From the NCBI GenBank assembly GCA_038561985.1, contig CP073276.1, positions 1,984,001-2,048,000 on the forward strand: a DNA stretch of 64,000 nt, given 5' to 3'. This DNA comes from Petrimonas sulfuriphila. Lineage in GTDB: Bacteria; Bacteroidota; Bacteroidia; Bacteroidales; Dysgonomonadaceae. Position 1 is the first letter of the stretch. Every line of letters starts with the position of its first letter. Below are positions 1-7,442 of this stretch, piece after piece. Made by a program: the position numbers and the translations under genes. The notes beneath the pieces were generated by a model. That model worked only from the letters and a program-made list of their open reading frames with translations, was not told where the DNA came from and made no database searches.

Positions 1-1
1 G

Positions 2-310
2 GGGCTTCCCAACGACCGGTTTTGCTTCGAGGGGTTTTTACCGCAGAAAAAAGGTAGGCAAACCCGGTTGAAAGAGCTCGCTGAAGAGTCACGAACGATG
101 GTTTTCTACGAGTCACCTTACCGGATAGTAAAAATGATAACGCAACTGGCTGAATTTATGGGCACAGATAGAAAAGCATCCGTTTCGCGGGAAATATCCA
201 AAATATTCGAAGAAACCATTCGTGGAACATTGTCGGAACTTATCGAGCATTTTACGGCTCATGAACCCAAAGGAGAATTTGTGATCGTTGTAGAGGGAAA
301 ATCAAAATAA
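2..310 (+). CDS. rsmI: RsmI, 16S rRNA (cytidine-1402 2'-O) methyltransferase, C-terminal part
   Basis: This is the end of a gene that enters from the left edge, so its start codon and N-terminal half are missing. RsmI methylates the ribose of C1402 in 16S rRNA using S-adenosylmethionine, fine-tuning the ribosomal P site. The frame is open from base 2 and begins GLPNDRFCFEGFLPQKKG, a hallmark central segment of the family, followed by the motif VFYESPYR and the conserved SREISK segment. The reading frame ends at a TAA with the usual C-terminal stretch GEFVIVVEG. About 102 residues of an expected 230 or so are visible. A lipoprotein gene follows 46 bp downstream on the same strand. Confidence 0.93.
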   Translation, partial: GLPNDRFCFEGFLPQKKGRQTRLKELAEESRTMVFYESPYRIVKMITQLAEFMGTDRKASVSREISKIFEETIRGTLSELIEHFTAHEPKGEFVIVVEGKSK

Positions 311-356
311 ACATTTTTGAACTGAATTCGTTTAATAACAATAAAAGTATTGAATT

Positions 357-1223
357 ATGAAAAAAGTATTCATTCTATTGCTCGGCGCAGGAGTTTTGTT
401 TTCTTGTACCAATTTTGGAAAGAAAGTGACCGAATCCGAAGAATATCAAAAGTTGCAGGCAGAACGAGATTCATTGCAGGCGGTTTTGAAAACGTCGGAT
501 GCCGAAACCCAGGAAATGATGGCTGTGATCAGTGAAGTTGAAGCGAATTTCGATAAGATCCGTGAAGCGGAAAAGTACATTTCAACTCAATCCGCGCAAA
601 GCGGGGAGATGAGTCAGGATACTAAAAAAAGAGTAAGCGATAACTTCCAGATGATTCAGGAGATTTTGAAACGAAACAAAGCTCAACTGGCGGAACTGAA
701 CAGGAAGTACGCTTCCAGCAACAAGCAGGTGGCGTCGATGCAAAGTACGATTGACCGGTTGAACAAGGAAATGCAGGAAAGTTCTGCAAGGCTGGTGGTA
801 CTGCAAGGGGAATTGGCTAAACGCGATGCGACCATTGCCCAATTGTCGAGTGACATCAGCGAGCTGGCTCAACATGCGGAAGAACAGTCTTCGACCATCA
901 AAGAACAGGACAAATCGTTACATACGGCTTATTATGTTTTCGGTACTGCCAACGAGTTGAAAGAACAAAAAATTCTTTCGGGAGGTTTCCTGAAATCCAC
1001 TAAAGTGATGCAGGATACTTTTAACAAGGATTATTTCCTGCAAATCGATGTCCGTGAAGTGACGGAAATTCCTTTGTATGCTCCCAAGGCTAAAATCTGG
1101 TCGACGCATCCCGAGGGAACTTACGAGTTCGTAAAGGGAGCCAACGACAACCTCACTTTCCAGATCACCGATACTCAACGGTTTTGGAGCCTCACGAAGT
1201 ATTTGATTATTGAGGTGAATTAA
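357..1223 (+). CDS. Coiled-coil lipoprotein of unknown function
   Basis: A 288-residue envelope lipoprotein whose function I do not recognise. The N-terminus is a type II signal peptide (MKKVFILLLGAGVLFSC), with the lipidated cysteine predicted at residue 17. Residues about 25-205 are rich in Glu, Lys, Gln, Ser and Leu with heptad-like spacing and no prolines or long hydrophobic runs, so a long coiled coil is likely. The last 80 residues (from AYYVFGTANELKEQ) form a distinct beta-rich-looking domain with several aromatics. Proteins of this shape are common in Bacteroidales beside rsmI. The ATG at 357 is chosen because the signal peptide begins there. Cell-surface or periplasmic scaffolding is an inference only. 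Confidence 0.8.
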   Translation: MKKVFILLLGAGVLFSCTNFGKKVTESEEYQKLQAERDSLQAVLKTSDAETQEMMAVISEVEANFDKIREAEKYISTQSAQSGEMSQDTKKRVSDNFQMIQEILKRNKAQLAELNRKYASSNKQVASMQSTIDRLNKEMQESSARLVVLQGELAKRDATIAQLSSDISELAQHAEEQSSTIKEQDKSLHTAYYVFGTANELKEQKILSGGFLKSTKVMQDTFNKDYFLQIDVREVTEIPLYAPKAKIWSTHPEGTYEFVKGANDNLTFQITDTQRFWSLTKYLIIEVN

Positions 1224-1318
1224 GAGCGAAGGGGGAAATTATGAAAAAAATAGCATCCTGGGCGTTTATTGCGTTCAGGATGTGTTGTCTAAAGCATTAC
1301 TGATTTTTGGTCCTCGAA

Positions 1319-2011
1319 ATGAAATATAAAAACCTTTTTATCGATCTGGACGATACCCTGTGGGATATTCACCAAAACGGCAAGGAATGCCTGGAAGAGA
1401 TTTATTCGGATTACGGTTACAATAGGTTTTATCCTACGTTCGATGATTACTACAACGTTTATATGCCATCCAATCATCATCTGTGGAACTTATACCGTCT
1501 GGGTGAAATAAGAAAGGAAGAACTGATTGTGGAACGTTTTCTGGTTCCGGTCAGGAAGTTTGGAATCAATGATCCGGGATATGCCAAATCGTTGAGCGAC
1601 GATTTTTTGGAGCGTACCACCCGAAAAACAAAGCTGATCGACGGCACCTTGGATCTTCTGGATTATCTGAGGCCGAAATACCGGATGCACATACTCAGCA
1701 ACGGGTTTCGTGAAGTTCAGTTTAAGAAAATTGAGAACTCGGGTTTGCAGCCCTATTTCGATAAAATTATTCTTTCGGAAGATGCAGGGGTGAATAAACC
1801 GCATCCCGGTATTTTCACTTACGCACTGAAAAATACCAACTCCCGCCGGAACGAAACCCTGATGATTGGCGACAGTTGGGATGCAGATATTGCAGGAGCA
1901 CAAAAGAGCCGTATCGCACAAATCTGGTTTAATCCGGCGAATCTTTCATCCGACGGGTTTGAACCAACCTACACTGTGGAAATGCTGGAAGAGATAAAAG
2001 AGTTGTTGTAG
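1319..2011 (+). CDS. HAD-superfamily hydrolase, YjjG-type pyrimidine nucleotidase
   Basis: A cytoplasmic HAD phosphatase of about 230 residues, of the YjjG family that dephosphorylates pyrimidine nucleotides, including non-canonical ones. HAD motif I is near the N-terminus (FIDLDDTLWD, nucleophile Asp9 and acid/base Asp11). Motif II is HILSNGF, motif III is the lysine in NKPHPGIF, and motif IV is MIGDSWDADIAGA, whose acidic residues hold magnesium. Length and motif spacing are normal. An in-frame TTG at 1307 would add four residues; the ATG at 1319 is preferred because MKYKNLFIDLDDT places motif I at the usual distance. The gene ends 2 bp from the convergent arginine deiminase gene. The exact substrate is not determinable from sequence. 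Confidence 0.85.
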   Translation: MKYKNLFIDLDDTLWDIHQNGKECLEEIYSDYGYNRFYPTFDDYYNVYMPSNHHLWNLYRLGEIRKEELIVERFLVPVRKFGINDPGYAKSLSDDFLERTTRKTKLIDGTLDLLDYLRPKYRMHILSNGFREVQFKKIENSGLQPYFDKIILSEDAGVNKPHPGIFTYALKNTNSRRNETLMIGDSWDADIAGAQKSRIAQIWFNPANLSSDGFEPTYTVEMLEEIKELL

Positions 2012-2013
2012 TT

Positions 2014-3270
2014 TTACTGCCTCCTTAGTGGCATGGTCATGCATCTCGGCCCTCCGCCTCCACGCGGAAGTTCGGATCCATCCAGTGTAACCACACATTT
2101 CACGGACGTTTCCATGTCGAATCTTCCGCTTATCACATCGTCGGCCCGTACAATTTCAAATCCCTTTTTGTTTAATTCTTCCAACGTGTTAATGTTTCGG
2201 GCATACGAAATTACTTTGCCGGGTGCGATTGCCAGAAAATTGGCTCCGCTGTGCCATTGTTCCCGTTCTTGGTCCCAGTCGTCGGCCCTTCCACCACAAA
2301 TGACCGGTTCGACCTCCATGCCTAGTTTTTTTAGTGCTGCCGGGATATTGTTCATGGGTGCGATTTTAACTACTTTCCCGTTTTCGATCTGGATGTGTAC
2401 GGTTTTGTAGGGATTGCTGTTTAATATCAGAGGTTTATAAACCATGGCGGTATTTTTGTCTAGAAAGGTGAAAGCCATGTCCAAATGGATAAACGATTCG
2501 GGTGTTTCCGGTAATTGTTGAACAATAACATGTCTTTTGCTGAGCTTTTCCCTGCACAGCTCCTGAATCAATAGATCGATGGCTTGGGGACTGGTGCGTG
2601 CTCCGCTTCCGATTAACAGCACATCTTCACGTGCGACCAATACATCGCCCCCCTCTATTTTCACGGAGGGGTTGTTTTGTGAAGCATCATACATGTTAGT
2701 GATCTTGCCGTTGAAAAACAACCCGCTATTGAAAATCGCATCCATGATAAACGATTCTCTCATGCGCACCGCATTGGCCATCTTACAAACCAACGAGGTG
2801 TTGCCAATGGTTACCGATGTGTCGCGCGTAAAATAAAAATTGTATAAGGGCTGCAACGCATAATACTCTTCTTTCAGAAAGTCGGTCAGGGTCTTTACCT
2901 GCATCGGAAGCCCTTCAATCAATATTTTTGTTAACTGGGATGAGGATAATTCCAGGAGATAATCGAAATAATCTTCTACCTGTTCCGTCACACAGATTTT
3001 TTGAAGCAACGATAATCGTTGCCCGGGAATTTCCAGCACTTTTTCAAGCAGGTCGGAAACTTTATATACTAAAGAAGTTTTTTCCAGTACACCTTTTAAC
3101 TGGGCATATTCTTTTTGTGCGATAGAGAGGTTAAGGATGTCGCTGTAGAGTGCCCGCTGAGCATTTTTTGGTGTCATGTTTTCCACTTCAGGACCCGGAT
3201 AGTGCAACATTACCGCTTCCAACTTTCCGATTTCCGATTGAACGTTTAAGGTGAGTTTGCTCGTAGACAT
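2014..3270 (-). CDS. arcA: Arginine deiminase
   Basis: Cytoplasmic enzyme that hydrolyses arginine to citrulline and ammonia, the first step of the arginine deiminase pathway. It is 418 residues, the normal size. Family landmarks are all present: FTRDTSV (about residue 148), the EGGD motif (KIEGGDVLV), the HLDMAFT segment with the catalytic His/Asp, and the C-terminal catalytic cysteine in GGGGPRCMTMPL (Cys410). The usual partners, ornithine carbamoyltransferase and carbamate kinase, are not in this window. It is transcribed leftwards and is divergent from a COG2403 P-loop protein across about 200 bp that carry -7 boxes for both genes, so the two may be co-regulated. Confidence 0.93.
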   Translation of the reverse strand: MSTSKLTLNVQSEIGKLEAVMLHYPGPEVENMTPKNAQRALYSDILNLSIAQKEYAQLKGVLEKTSLVYKVSDLLEKVLEIPGQRLSLLQKICVTEQVEDYFDYLLELSSSQLTKILIEGLPMQVKTLTDFLKEEYYALQPLYNFYFTRDTSVTIGNTSLVCKMANAVRMRESFIMDAIFNSGLFFNGKITNMYDASQNNPSVKIEGGDVLVAREDVLLIGSGARTSPQAIDLLIQELCREKLSKRHVIVQQLPETPESFIHLDMAFTFLDKNTAMVYKPLILNSNPYKTVHIQIENGKVVKIAPMNNIPAALKKLGMEVEPVICGGRADDWDQEREQWHSGANFLAIAPGKVISYARNINTLEELNKKGFEIVRADDVISGRFDMETSVKCVVTLDGSELPRGGGGPRCMTMPLRRQ

Positions 3271-3295
3271 AATACGTAAGATTTGATTTAAAACA

Positions 3296-3303
3296 CAAAA
3301 ATA
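3296..3303 (-). promoter_or_regulatory. Candidate -7 box of arcA
   Basis: On the minus strand this reads TATTTTTG, a perfect fit to the Bacteroidetes -7 consensus TAnnTTTG, 26 bp upstream of the arcA start. No good TTTG -33 element lies at the expected 19-21 bp spacing, so the call rests on one box and its position. Confidence 0.4.
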
Positions 3304-3432
3304 GTAAAATTTAAGTTATCCTGTTTTTTAGACACGTGTATTTTTATAATTGAAAGCTTTCAGTATGTCAGACATGAGTTGTCGTTTTGAAAAAAACAAA
3401 CCGAATAATTATCTTTTTGATAAAAATTATTA

Positions 3433-3440
3433 TACCTTTG
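3433..3440 (+). promoter_or_regulatory. Candidate -7 box of the COG2403 gene
   Basis: Reads TACCTTTG (TAnnTTTG consensus), 34 bp before the ATG at 3475. A TTTG lies upstream at 3416-3419 but the gap is 13 bp rather than 19-21, so the -33 element is doubtful. Confidence 0.42.
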
Positions 3441-3474
3441 TTTCAGAGAATTAACTCATTTAATCTTCATTGTT

Positions 3475-4815
3475 ATGAAAAGAAATGCCATTATCATTGG
3501 AGCTGCCGGAAGGGACTTCCATAATTTCAACACATTTTTCAGGAAGAATAAGGATTACCGTGTGGTTGCTTTTACAGCAGCACAGATTCCGTATATCGAC
3601 GGAAGGGTTTATCCTGCCGTTCTCGCGGGAAAAGAACTTTATCCGGAAGGAATCCCCATTGTGCTGGAATCTGAATTGCCGGCGTTGATCAAAGAGAAAA
3701 ATATACACGACTGCATTTTTTCATACAGCGACGTGCCTTATCCGAAATTGATGCACTTGAGTGCGGTGGTAAACGCAGCTGGAGCGAACTTTGTTTTGCT
3801 GGGGCCGAATGAAACCATGCTTACGAGTACTAAGCCTGTGATAGCTGTTGTTGCTACACGCACGGGGTGTGGTAAGTCTCAGACTTCTAGAGCTGTAGTG
3901 GAAAACCTGATAAAGCGTGGGTTAAAAGTGATCGTCGTACGCCATCCGATGCCGTACGGTGACTTGGCGGCCCAGGCTGTGCAACGATTTGCCACGGTGG
4001 AAGATTTGAAAAAGCACAAATGCACCGTCGAAGAAATGGAGGAATATGAACCCCATGTGGTCAGGGGTAACGTTATTTACGCAGGCGTCGATTACGAAAG
4101 GATTTTGCGGCGGGCTGAGGAAGACCCCGATGGTTGCGACGTGATTTTGTGGGACGGCGGGAACAACGACTTCTCGTTTTTTAAACCCGATCTTACCATC
4201 ACCGTGGCCGATCCGCATCGTGCCGGAGCCGAAGTGAACTATTACCCCGGGGAAGTGAATTTAAGGCTTGCCGACGCAGTAGTCATCAATAAAATGGATA
4301 CGGCCTCTCCGGAAGGTGTCCGGACTGTTCGTGAGAACATTGCCAGGGTAAATCCTGCAGCCATAGTGATCGATGCAGCCAGTCCTGTTAAAGCAGATAA
4401 TCCCGGATTAATCCGAGGAAAGCGTTGCCTGATTGTCGAAGATGGGCCAACATTGACTCACGGCGAAATGAAGATCGGTGCCGGTACCGTTGCGGCACAG
4501 AAATACGGATGTGCGGAAGAGGTTGACCCGCGTCCTTTTGTCGTGGGCGAATTAGCAAATACGTTTGCTGCCTATCCCCATATCGGCACTATTCTGCCGG
4601 CCATGGGTTATAGCGACCGGCAACTGAAGGACCTGGAAACAACCATTAACCGTGCAGATTGCGATACGGTTGTCATTGGCACACCCATCGACTTGAATCG
4701 GTTGATCCACATTCAGAAGCCCGTTGTTCGGGTTCACTACGATTTGCAGGAAATAGGCACTCCTACGTTGAATGAGGTATTGGATGATTTTGTGAAGCGA
4801 TGTAAGCTGGGATAA
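3475..4815 (+). CDS. COG2403 P-loop GTPase-like protein (cyclic 2,3-diphosphoglycerate synthase-related)
   Basis: A 446-residue cytoplasmic protein of the family often labelled cyclic 2,3-diphosphoglycerate synthase or predicted GTPase. The N-terminal 115 residues look like a nucleotide-binding alpha/beta domain starting IIIGAAGRDFHNFN. A P-loop follows (ATRTGCGKSQTSR, Lys134), then WDGGNND (a Walker-B-like region) and VINKMD, which resembles the NKxD guanine-specificity motif. The archaeal cyclic-2,3-DPG role is unlikely to apply in a mesophilic bacterium, so the database name should be treated as a family label. Its divergent arrangement with arcA is suggestive of a link to arginine or carbamoyl-phosphate metabolism, but that is inference. 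Confidence 0.8.
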   Translation: MKRNAIIIGAAGRDFHNFNTFFRKNKDYRVVAFTAAQIPYIDGRVYPAVLAGKELYPEGIPIVLESELPALIKEKNIHDCIFSYSDVPYPKLMHLSAVVNAAGANFVLLGPNETMLTSTKPVIAVVATRTGCGKSQTSRAVVENLIKRGLKVIVVRHPMPYGDLAAQAVQRFATVEDLKKHKCTVEEMEEYEPHVVRGNVIYAGVDYERILRRAEEDPDGCDVILWDGGNNDFSFFKPDLTITVADPHRAGAEVNYYPGEVNLRLADAVVINKMDTASPEGVRTVRENIARVNPAAIVIDAASPVKADNPGLIRGKRCLIVEDGPTLTHGEMKIGAGTVAAQKYGCAEEVDPRPFVVGELANTFAAYPHIGTILPAMGYSDRQLKDLETTINRADCDTVVIGTPIDLNRLIHIQKPVVRVHYDLQEIGTPTLNEVLDDFVKRCKLG

Positions 4816-4840
4816 AAGGGTTTGCCGGGGGCGGGCCGGT

Positions 4841-5347
4841 TTAACTGAGGTGCTCCTTCAACGATTCCACCCACTTTTCGATGCGTTCGTCGGTGAGGTC
4901 GGCGTCGTTGTCTTCATCCAGCGGTAATCCCACAAAAACGCCGTTTTTTAATGCCCTGGAGTAATCGAATTGGTAGCCGTCGGGAGAAACTTCACCAACT
5001 GTTGTTGCTCCTTTTTCCGAAACTGTTTCGTACAAAATACCCATCGCATCCACGAAAGAATCGGGATAAATGAATGAGTCGCCCAACCCGAAAAGAGCAA
5101 CTGTTTTCCCCGTCAGGTCCATTTTTTCCAGCTTGTGGTAGAAATCAGACCAGTCATCCTGCAAATCCTTTACTCCCCAGGTCGAAATGCCGAGGATTAG
5201 TACATCGTTGGAATGAAAAGCTTCTTCATCACCGTCGTAAATGTCGATCAGGGAAGGAGAGTACTCCGATAGTCTTTCAGCGATTTTCTCAGCGGCTCTC
5301 TTTGTGTTTTCGGTGCTGGAGCCGTATATAATTGCAATTGACTTCAT
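4841..5347 (-). CDS. fldA: Flavodoxin, long-chain type
   Basis: A 168-residue FMN-binding electron carrier of the cytoplasm. The phosphate-binding loop is GSSTENT at residues 9-15. Two aromatic-containing FMN loops follow: STWGVKDLQDDW around residue 57, and GLGDSFIYPDSF around residue 92. The insertion between the two halves of the last strand makes it a long-chain flavodoxin; the length fits. It would carry low-potential electrons in place of ferredoxin, for example under iron limitation. It is monocistronic, convergent with the COG2403 gene, and has a well-formed Bacteroidetes promoter upstream. Confidence 0.92.
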   Translation of the reverse strand: MKSIAIIYGSSTENTKRAAEKIAERLSEYSPSLIDIYDGDEEAFHSNDVLILGISTWGVKDLQDDWSDFYHKLEKMDLTGKTVALFGLGDSFIYPDSFVDAMGILYETVSEKGATTVGEVSPDGYQFDYSRALKNGVFVGLPLDEDNDADLTDERIEKWVESLKEHLS

Positions 5348-5375
5348 AAGCTTATGTGATTAAAAAATGATTTTG

Positions 5376-5406
5376 CAAAGTTAACATTTAGTTTCATATC
5401 CGCAAA
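5376..5406 (-). promoter_or_regulatory. Bacteroidetes-type promoter of fldA
   Basis: On the minus strand TTTG (5403-5406) is followed after 19 bp by TAACTTTG (5376-5383). This matches both the -33 TTTG and the -7 TAnnTTTG elements at consensus spacing. It is the best-formed promoter in the window and sits 28 bp from the flavodoxin start. Confidence 0.65.
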
Positions 5407-5434
5407 CAGAAAGAAATTTATACCCGGGAGCAAG

Positions 5435-5468
5435 AAAGCGTACTGCGGTTTTAGCCGCAGTGCGCTTT
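5435..5468 (-). terminator. Hairpin terminator at the end of the sus operon
   Basis: A 14-bp stem with one G-T type mismatch (AAAGCGTACTGCGG paired with CCGCAGTGCGCTTT) and a 6-nt loop lies 31 bp past the stop of the last sus gene. The flanking T-tracts are short on both strands. It also stands upstream of the flavodoxin promoter and would insulate it. Confidence 0.65.
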
Positions 5469-5499
5469 TGCAGATTTCCTTTTCTGTGAATAGTTTTGG

Positions 5500-7416
5500 T
5501 TACGGTGCAAACGTGGAATATATCCTGAAACTATTGGCGGGAATAGCAAGGTTCATCATTGAAGAGGTTGCGTTCAGAGTTTCCAGACTGTTCATATAAT
5601 TGTACCATGTCCCTGTCTTCGGGAAAGTGGTTGACGCGGTTATGGCTGCGTTTGTGAAATTGCCAACAACAACTATCTGCTTGCTGTTTCCGAACGAGGA
5701 AAGGGTGAGAAAACGGCCTTGCTCCCAGAAAGATTCGGTCACTTGCCAGTTAAGGTTGGCGGTGGAGCTGAACAGTTCGGGATGATCATGTCGCAGGTTG
5801 ATCAGGAGGGAATAAGTCGTGTGGAGTTGCTTCCGTTCGGGTACGTCAACGTAATTCCAACGAACGGGTTTCTTTCCGGTACGTCCGTTATAATCGATAT
5901 TTACGTCGTACCCCAATTCGCCGAACTGCCATATCATTTTAGGTCCTGGAACGGTAAAGAAAAAAGCCGCGTTGGTTTCCAGCCTTTTCATCCTGGCGTT
6001 TAAATCGGTTTTTATTGGATCAATACCCCATTGAACCTGTTTGTATGCGAGACGCTCTTCGTCGTGACTCTCCATGTAGCTAACCAGGCTGTTTGCTGGA
6101 CGTGAAGCATTGTAGTATGTGCCCGACAAATCAGAATTGTCTGTTTTATAGCCCATTGCCGTTTGGCCATACTGCCAGTTCATGTTTCTCCAAACCATCA
6201 TTCCAGCGTTTGCCAGTTCGGTTTCTTCGCGGTTGTCGGCAAAATGTTCCAAGATTACCAGGGCTTCAGATTTCACATTCTTGATGACTGCGTTGTATTC
6301 TTTCAGAATAGCAATGCGCGATGCATCGTAGTTTCCGGCAGTAGCTTCAGAACTCTGGTTCTGAGTAAACCCTTTGGTAAGGTCAAACCGGAAACCGTCG
6401 ATGTTGTATTCTTCCAGCAGAAATTCCAGGTTTCGTTTTACGAATTTTCTGACCAATTCGGACTGGTGGTTGAAGTCGTGAAAAACAGAGTAGGGATGGG
6501 GTGCATTCACATTGAAATAAGGGTTGTTAGCCGAGGTTTTATTGTTTTTTACGTCCCACCATATTCTCGCAAAGGGATTGGCTCCGGTGGCGTGATTATA
6601 CACAACGTCGAAGAGTACGGCAATACCCCGTTTGTGGCATTCATCGATAAACTGTTTGTACATCCGGTCGGTACCGTAGGCTTTGTCCAGAGCGAAAAAG
6701 AAGGCCGGATTGTAGCCCCAGCTGTCGTTTCCATCGAATTCCTGCACCGGCATAAGTTCGATGGCGTTTACTCCCAGATCTTTTAAATAATCCAATTTCT
6801 GAATGGCTCCGCTGATATTCCCCTGTTCCGTGAAATCCCTCAGCAGCAGTTCATAGATTACCAGGTTATCTGTTGGTGGTGTTGTAAAGTCGGTAACTTG
6901 CCAGTTATAGGTGTCGGGACGGGTATTGAAAACGGAAACAATTCCGTTCCCTTTTGGCGGATATATTTTATTATCGGGATAGGTGCTTGAGGAGATGAAT
7001 GGATCGTTATAGGGGTCGAGTATCTTGCGTGAATAGGGATCGGCAACATAGACCGTTTCTCCGGTTTTTGTCCCTAAATAATACTGAAAAGCATATTCTT
7101 TAGCTGGATCCAATCCAGAGACTGTTAACCACCAACATCCGGAGGCATCGTCTCTGTTCATCTGTGATTTTTCGTCTTTTGTAGGTTCCCAATTGTTGAA
7201 ATCCCCAATAACGTGGGCAAAGTCTTTGTGGACGCCATTTTTATCTTTGTCGTACAAGACAAAGGTTACCGTGGAGTTATTTATGATGTTAATTCCTTCA
7301 CTTACTTTTGCCGGCAGAGGTAACTTCTTGATTGGTTCCGGCCGGGGAATGTCATCTTTACATGAGATTGCCAATAGAAGGAGAGAAATAAAAACGGCTT
7401 TGCTTAATGTTTTCAT
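5500..7416 (-). CDS. GH13 alpha-amylase/pullulanase-like outer-membrane lipoprotein (SusG position)
   Basis: A 638-residue GH13 glycoside hydrolase, probably the surface enzyme that cuts alpha-glucans before uptake. The ATG at 7416 is chosen because the type II signal peptide begins there (lipobox LLAISC, Cys19); a TTG at 7446 would overlap the previous stop but adds ten residues that fit no signal peptide. Residues about 45-125 are an N-terminal beta-sandwich (HVIGDFNNWEP) of the isoamylase/CBM48 type. The barrel carries DVVYNHA, the nucleophile in FRFDLTKGF (Asp345), the acid/base in VILEHFAD (Glu390) and the stabiliser in ESHDEERL (Asp452). It is not a close match to classical SusG, which has a CBM58 insertion, so substrate specificity may differ. 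Last gene of the operon. Confidence 0.88.
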   Translation of the reverse strand: MKTLSKAVFISLLLLAISCKDDIPRPEPIKKLPLPAKVSEGINIINNSTVTFVLYDKDKNGVHKDFAHVIGDFNNWEPTKDEKSQMNRDDASGCWWLTVSGLDPAKEYAFQYYLGTKTGETVYVADPYSRKILDPYNDPFISSSTYPDNKIYPPKGNGIVSVFNTRPDTYNWQVTDFTTPPTDNLVIYELLLRDFTEQGNISGAIQKLDYLKDLGVNAIELMPVQEFDGNDSWGYNPAFFFALDKAYGTDRMYKQFIDECHKRGIAVLFDVVYNHATGANPFARIWWDVKNNKTSANNPYFNVNAPHPYSVFHDFNHQSELVRKFVKRNLEFLLEEYNIDGFRFDLTKGFTQNQSSEATAGNYDASRIAILKEYNAVIKNVKSEALVILEHFADNREETELANAGMMVWRNMNWQYGQTAMGYKTDNSDLSGTYYNASRPANSLVSYMESHDEERLAYKQVQWGIDPIKTDLNARMKRLETNAAFFFTVPGPKMIWQFGELGYDVNIDYNGRTGKKPVRWNYVDVPERKQLHTTYSLLINLRHDHPELFSSTANLNWQVTESFWEQGRFLTLSSFGNSKQIVVVGNFTNAAITASTTFPKTGTWYNYMNSLETLNATSSMMNLAIPANSFRIYSTFAP

Positions 7417-7442
7417 ATTAAAATGTTTTGTTTCCTTATTTC

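Noticed and set aside
1241-1303. 21-codon reading frame (MKKIASWAFIAF...) containing a CATCCTG/CAGGATG hairpin
   Set aside because: Could be a leader peptide, but there is no attenuator-like alternative structure or T-tract and the next gene is a general nucleotidase; judged chance.
4816-4840. Terminator between the convergent COG2403 and flavodoxin genes
   Set aside because: The GC-rich stretch (CCGGGGGCGGGCCGG) does not pair into a convincing stem and lacks a T-tract.
6163-6786. 207-residue plus-strand frame
   Set aside because: Antisense to the GH13 lipoprotein gene whose catalytic motifs are all intact; no family signature.
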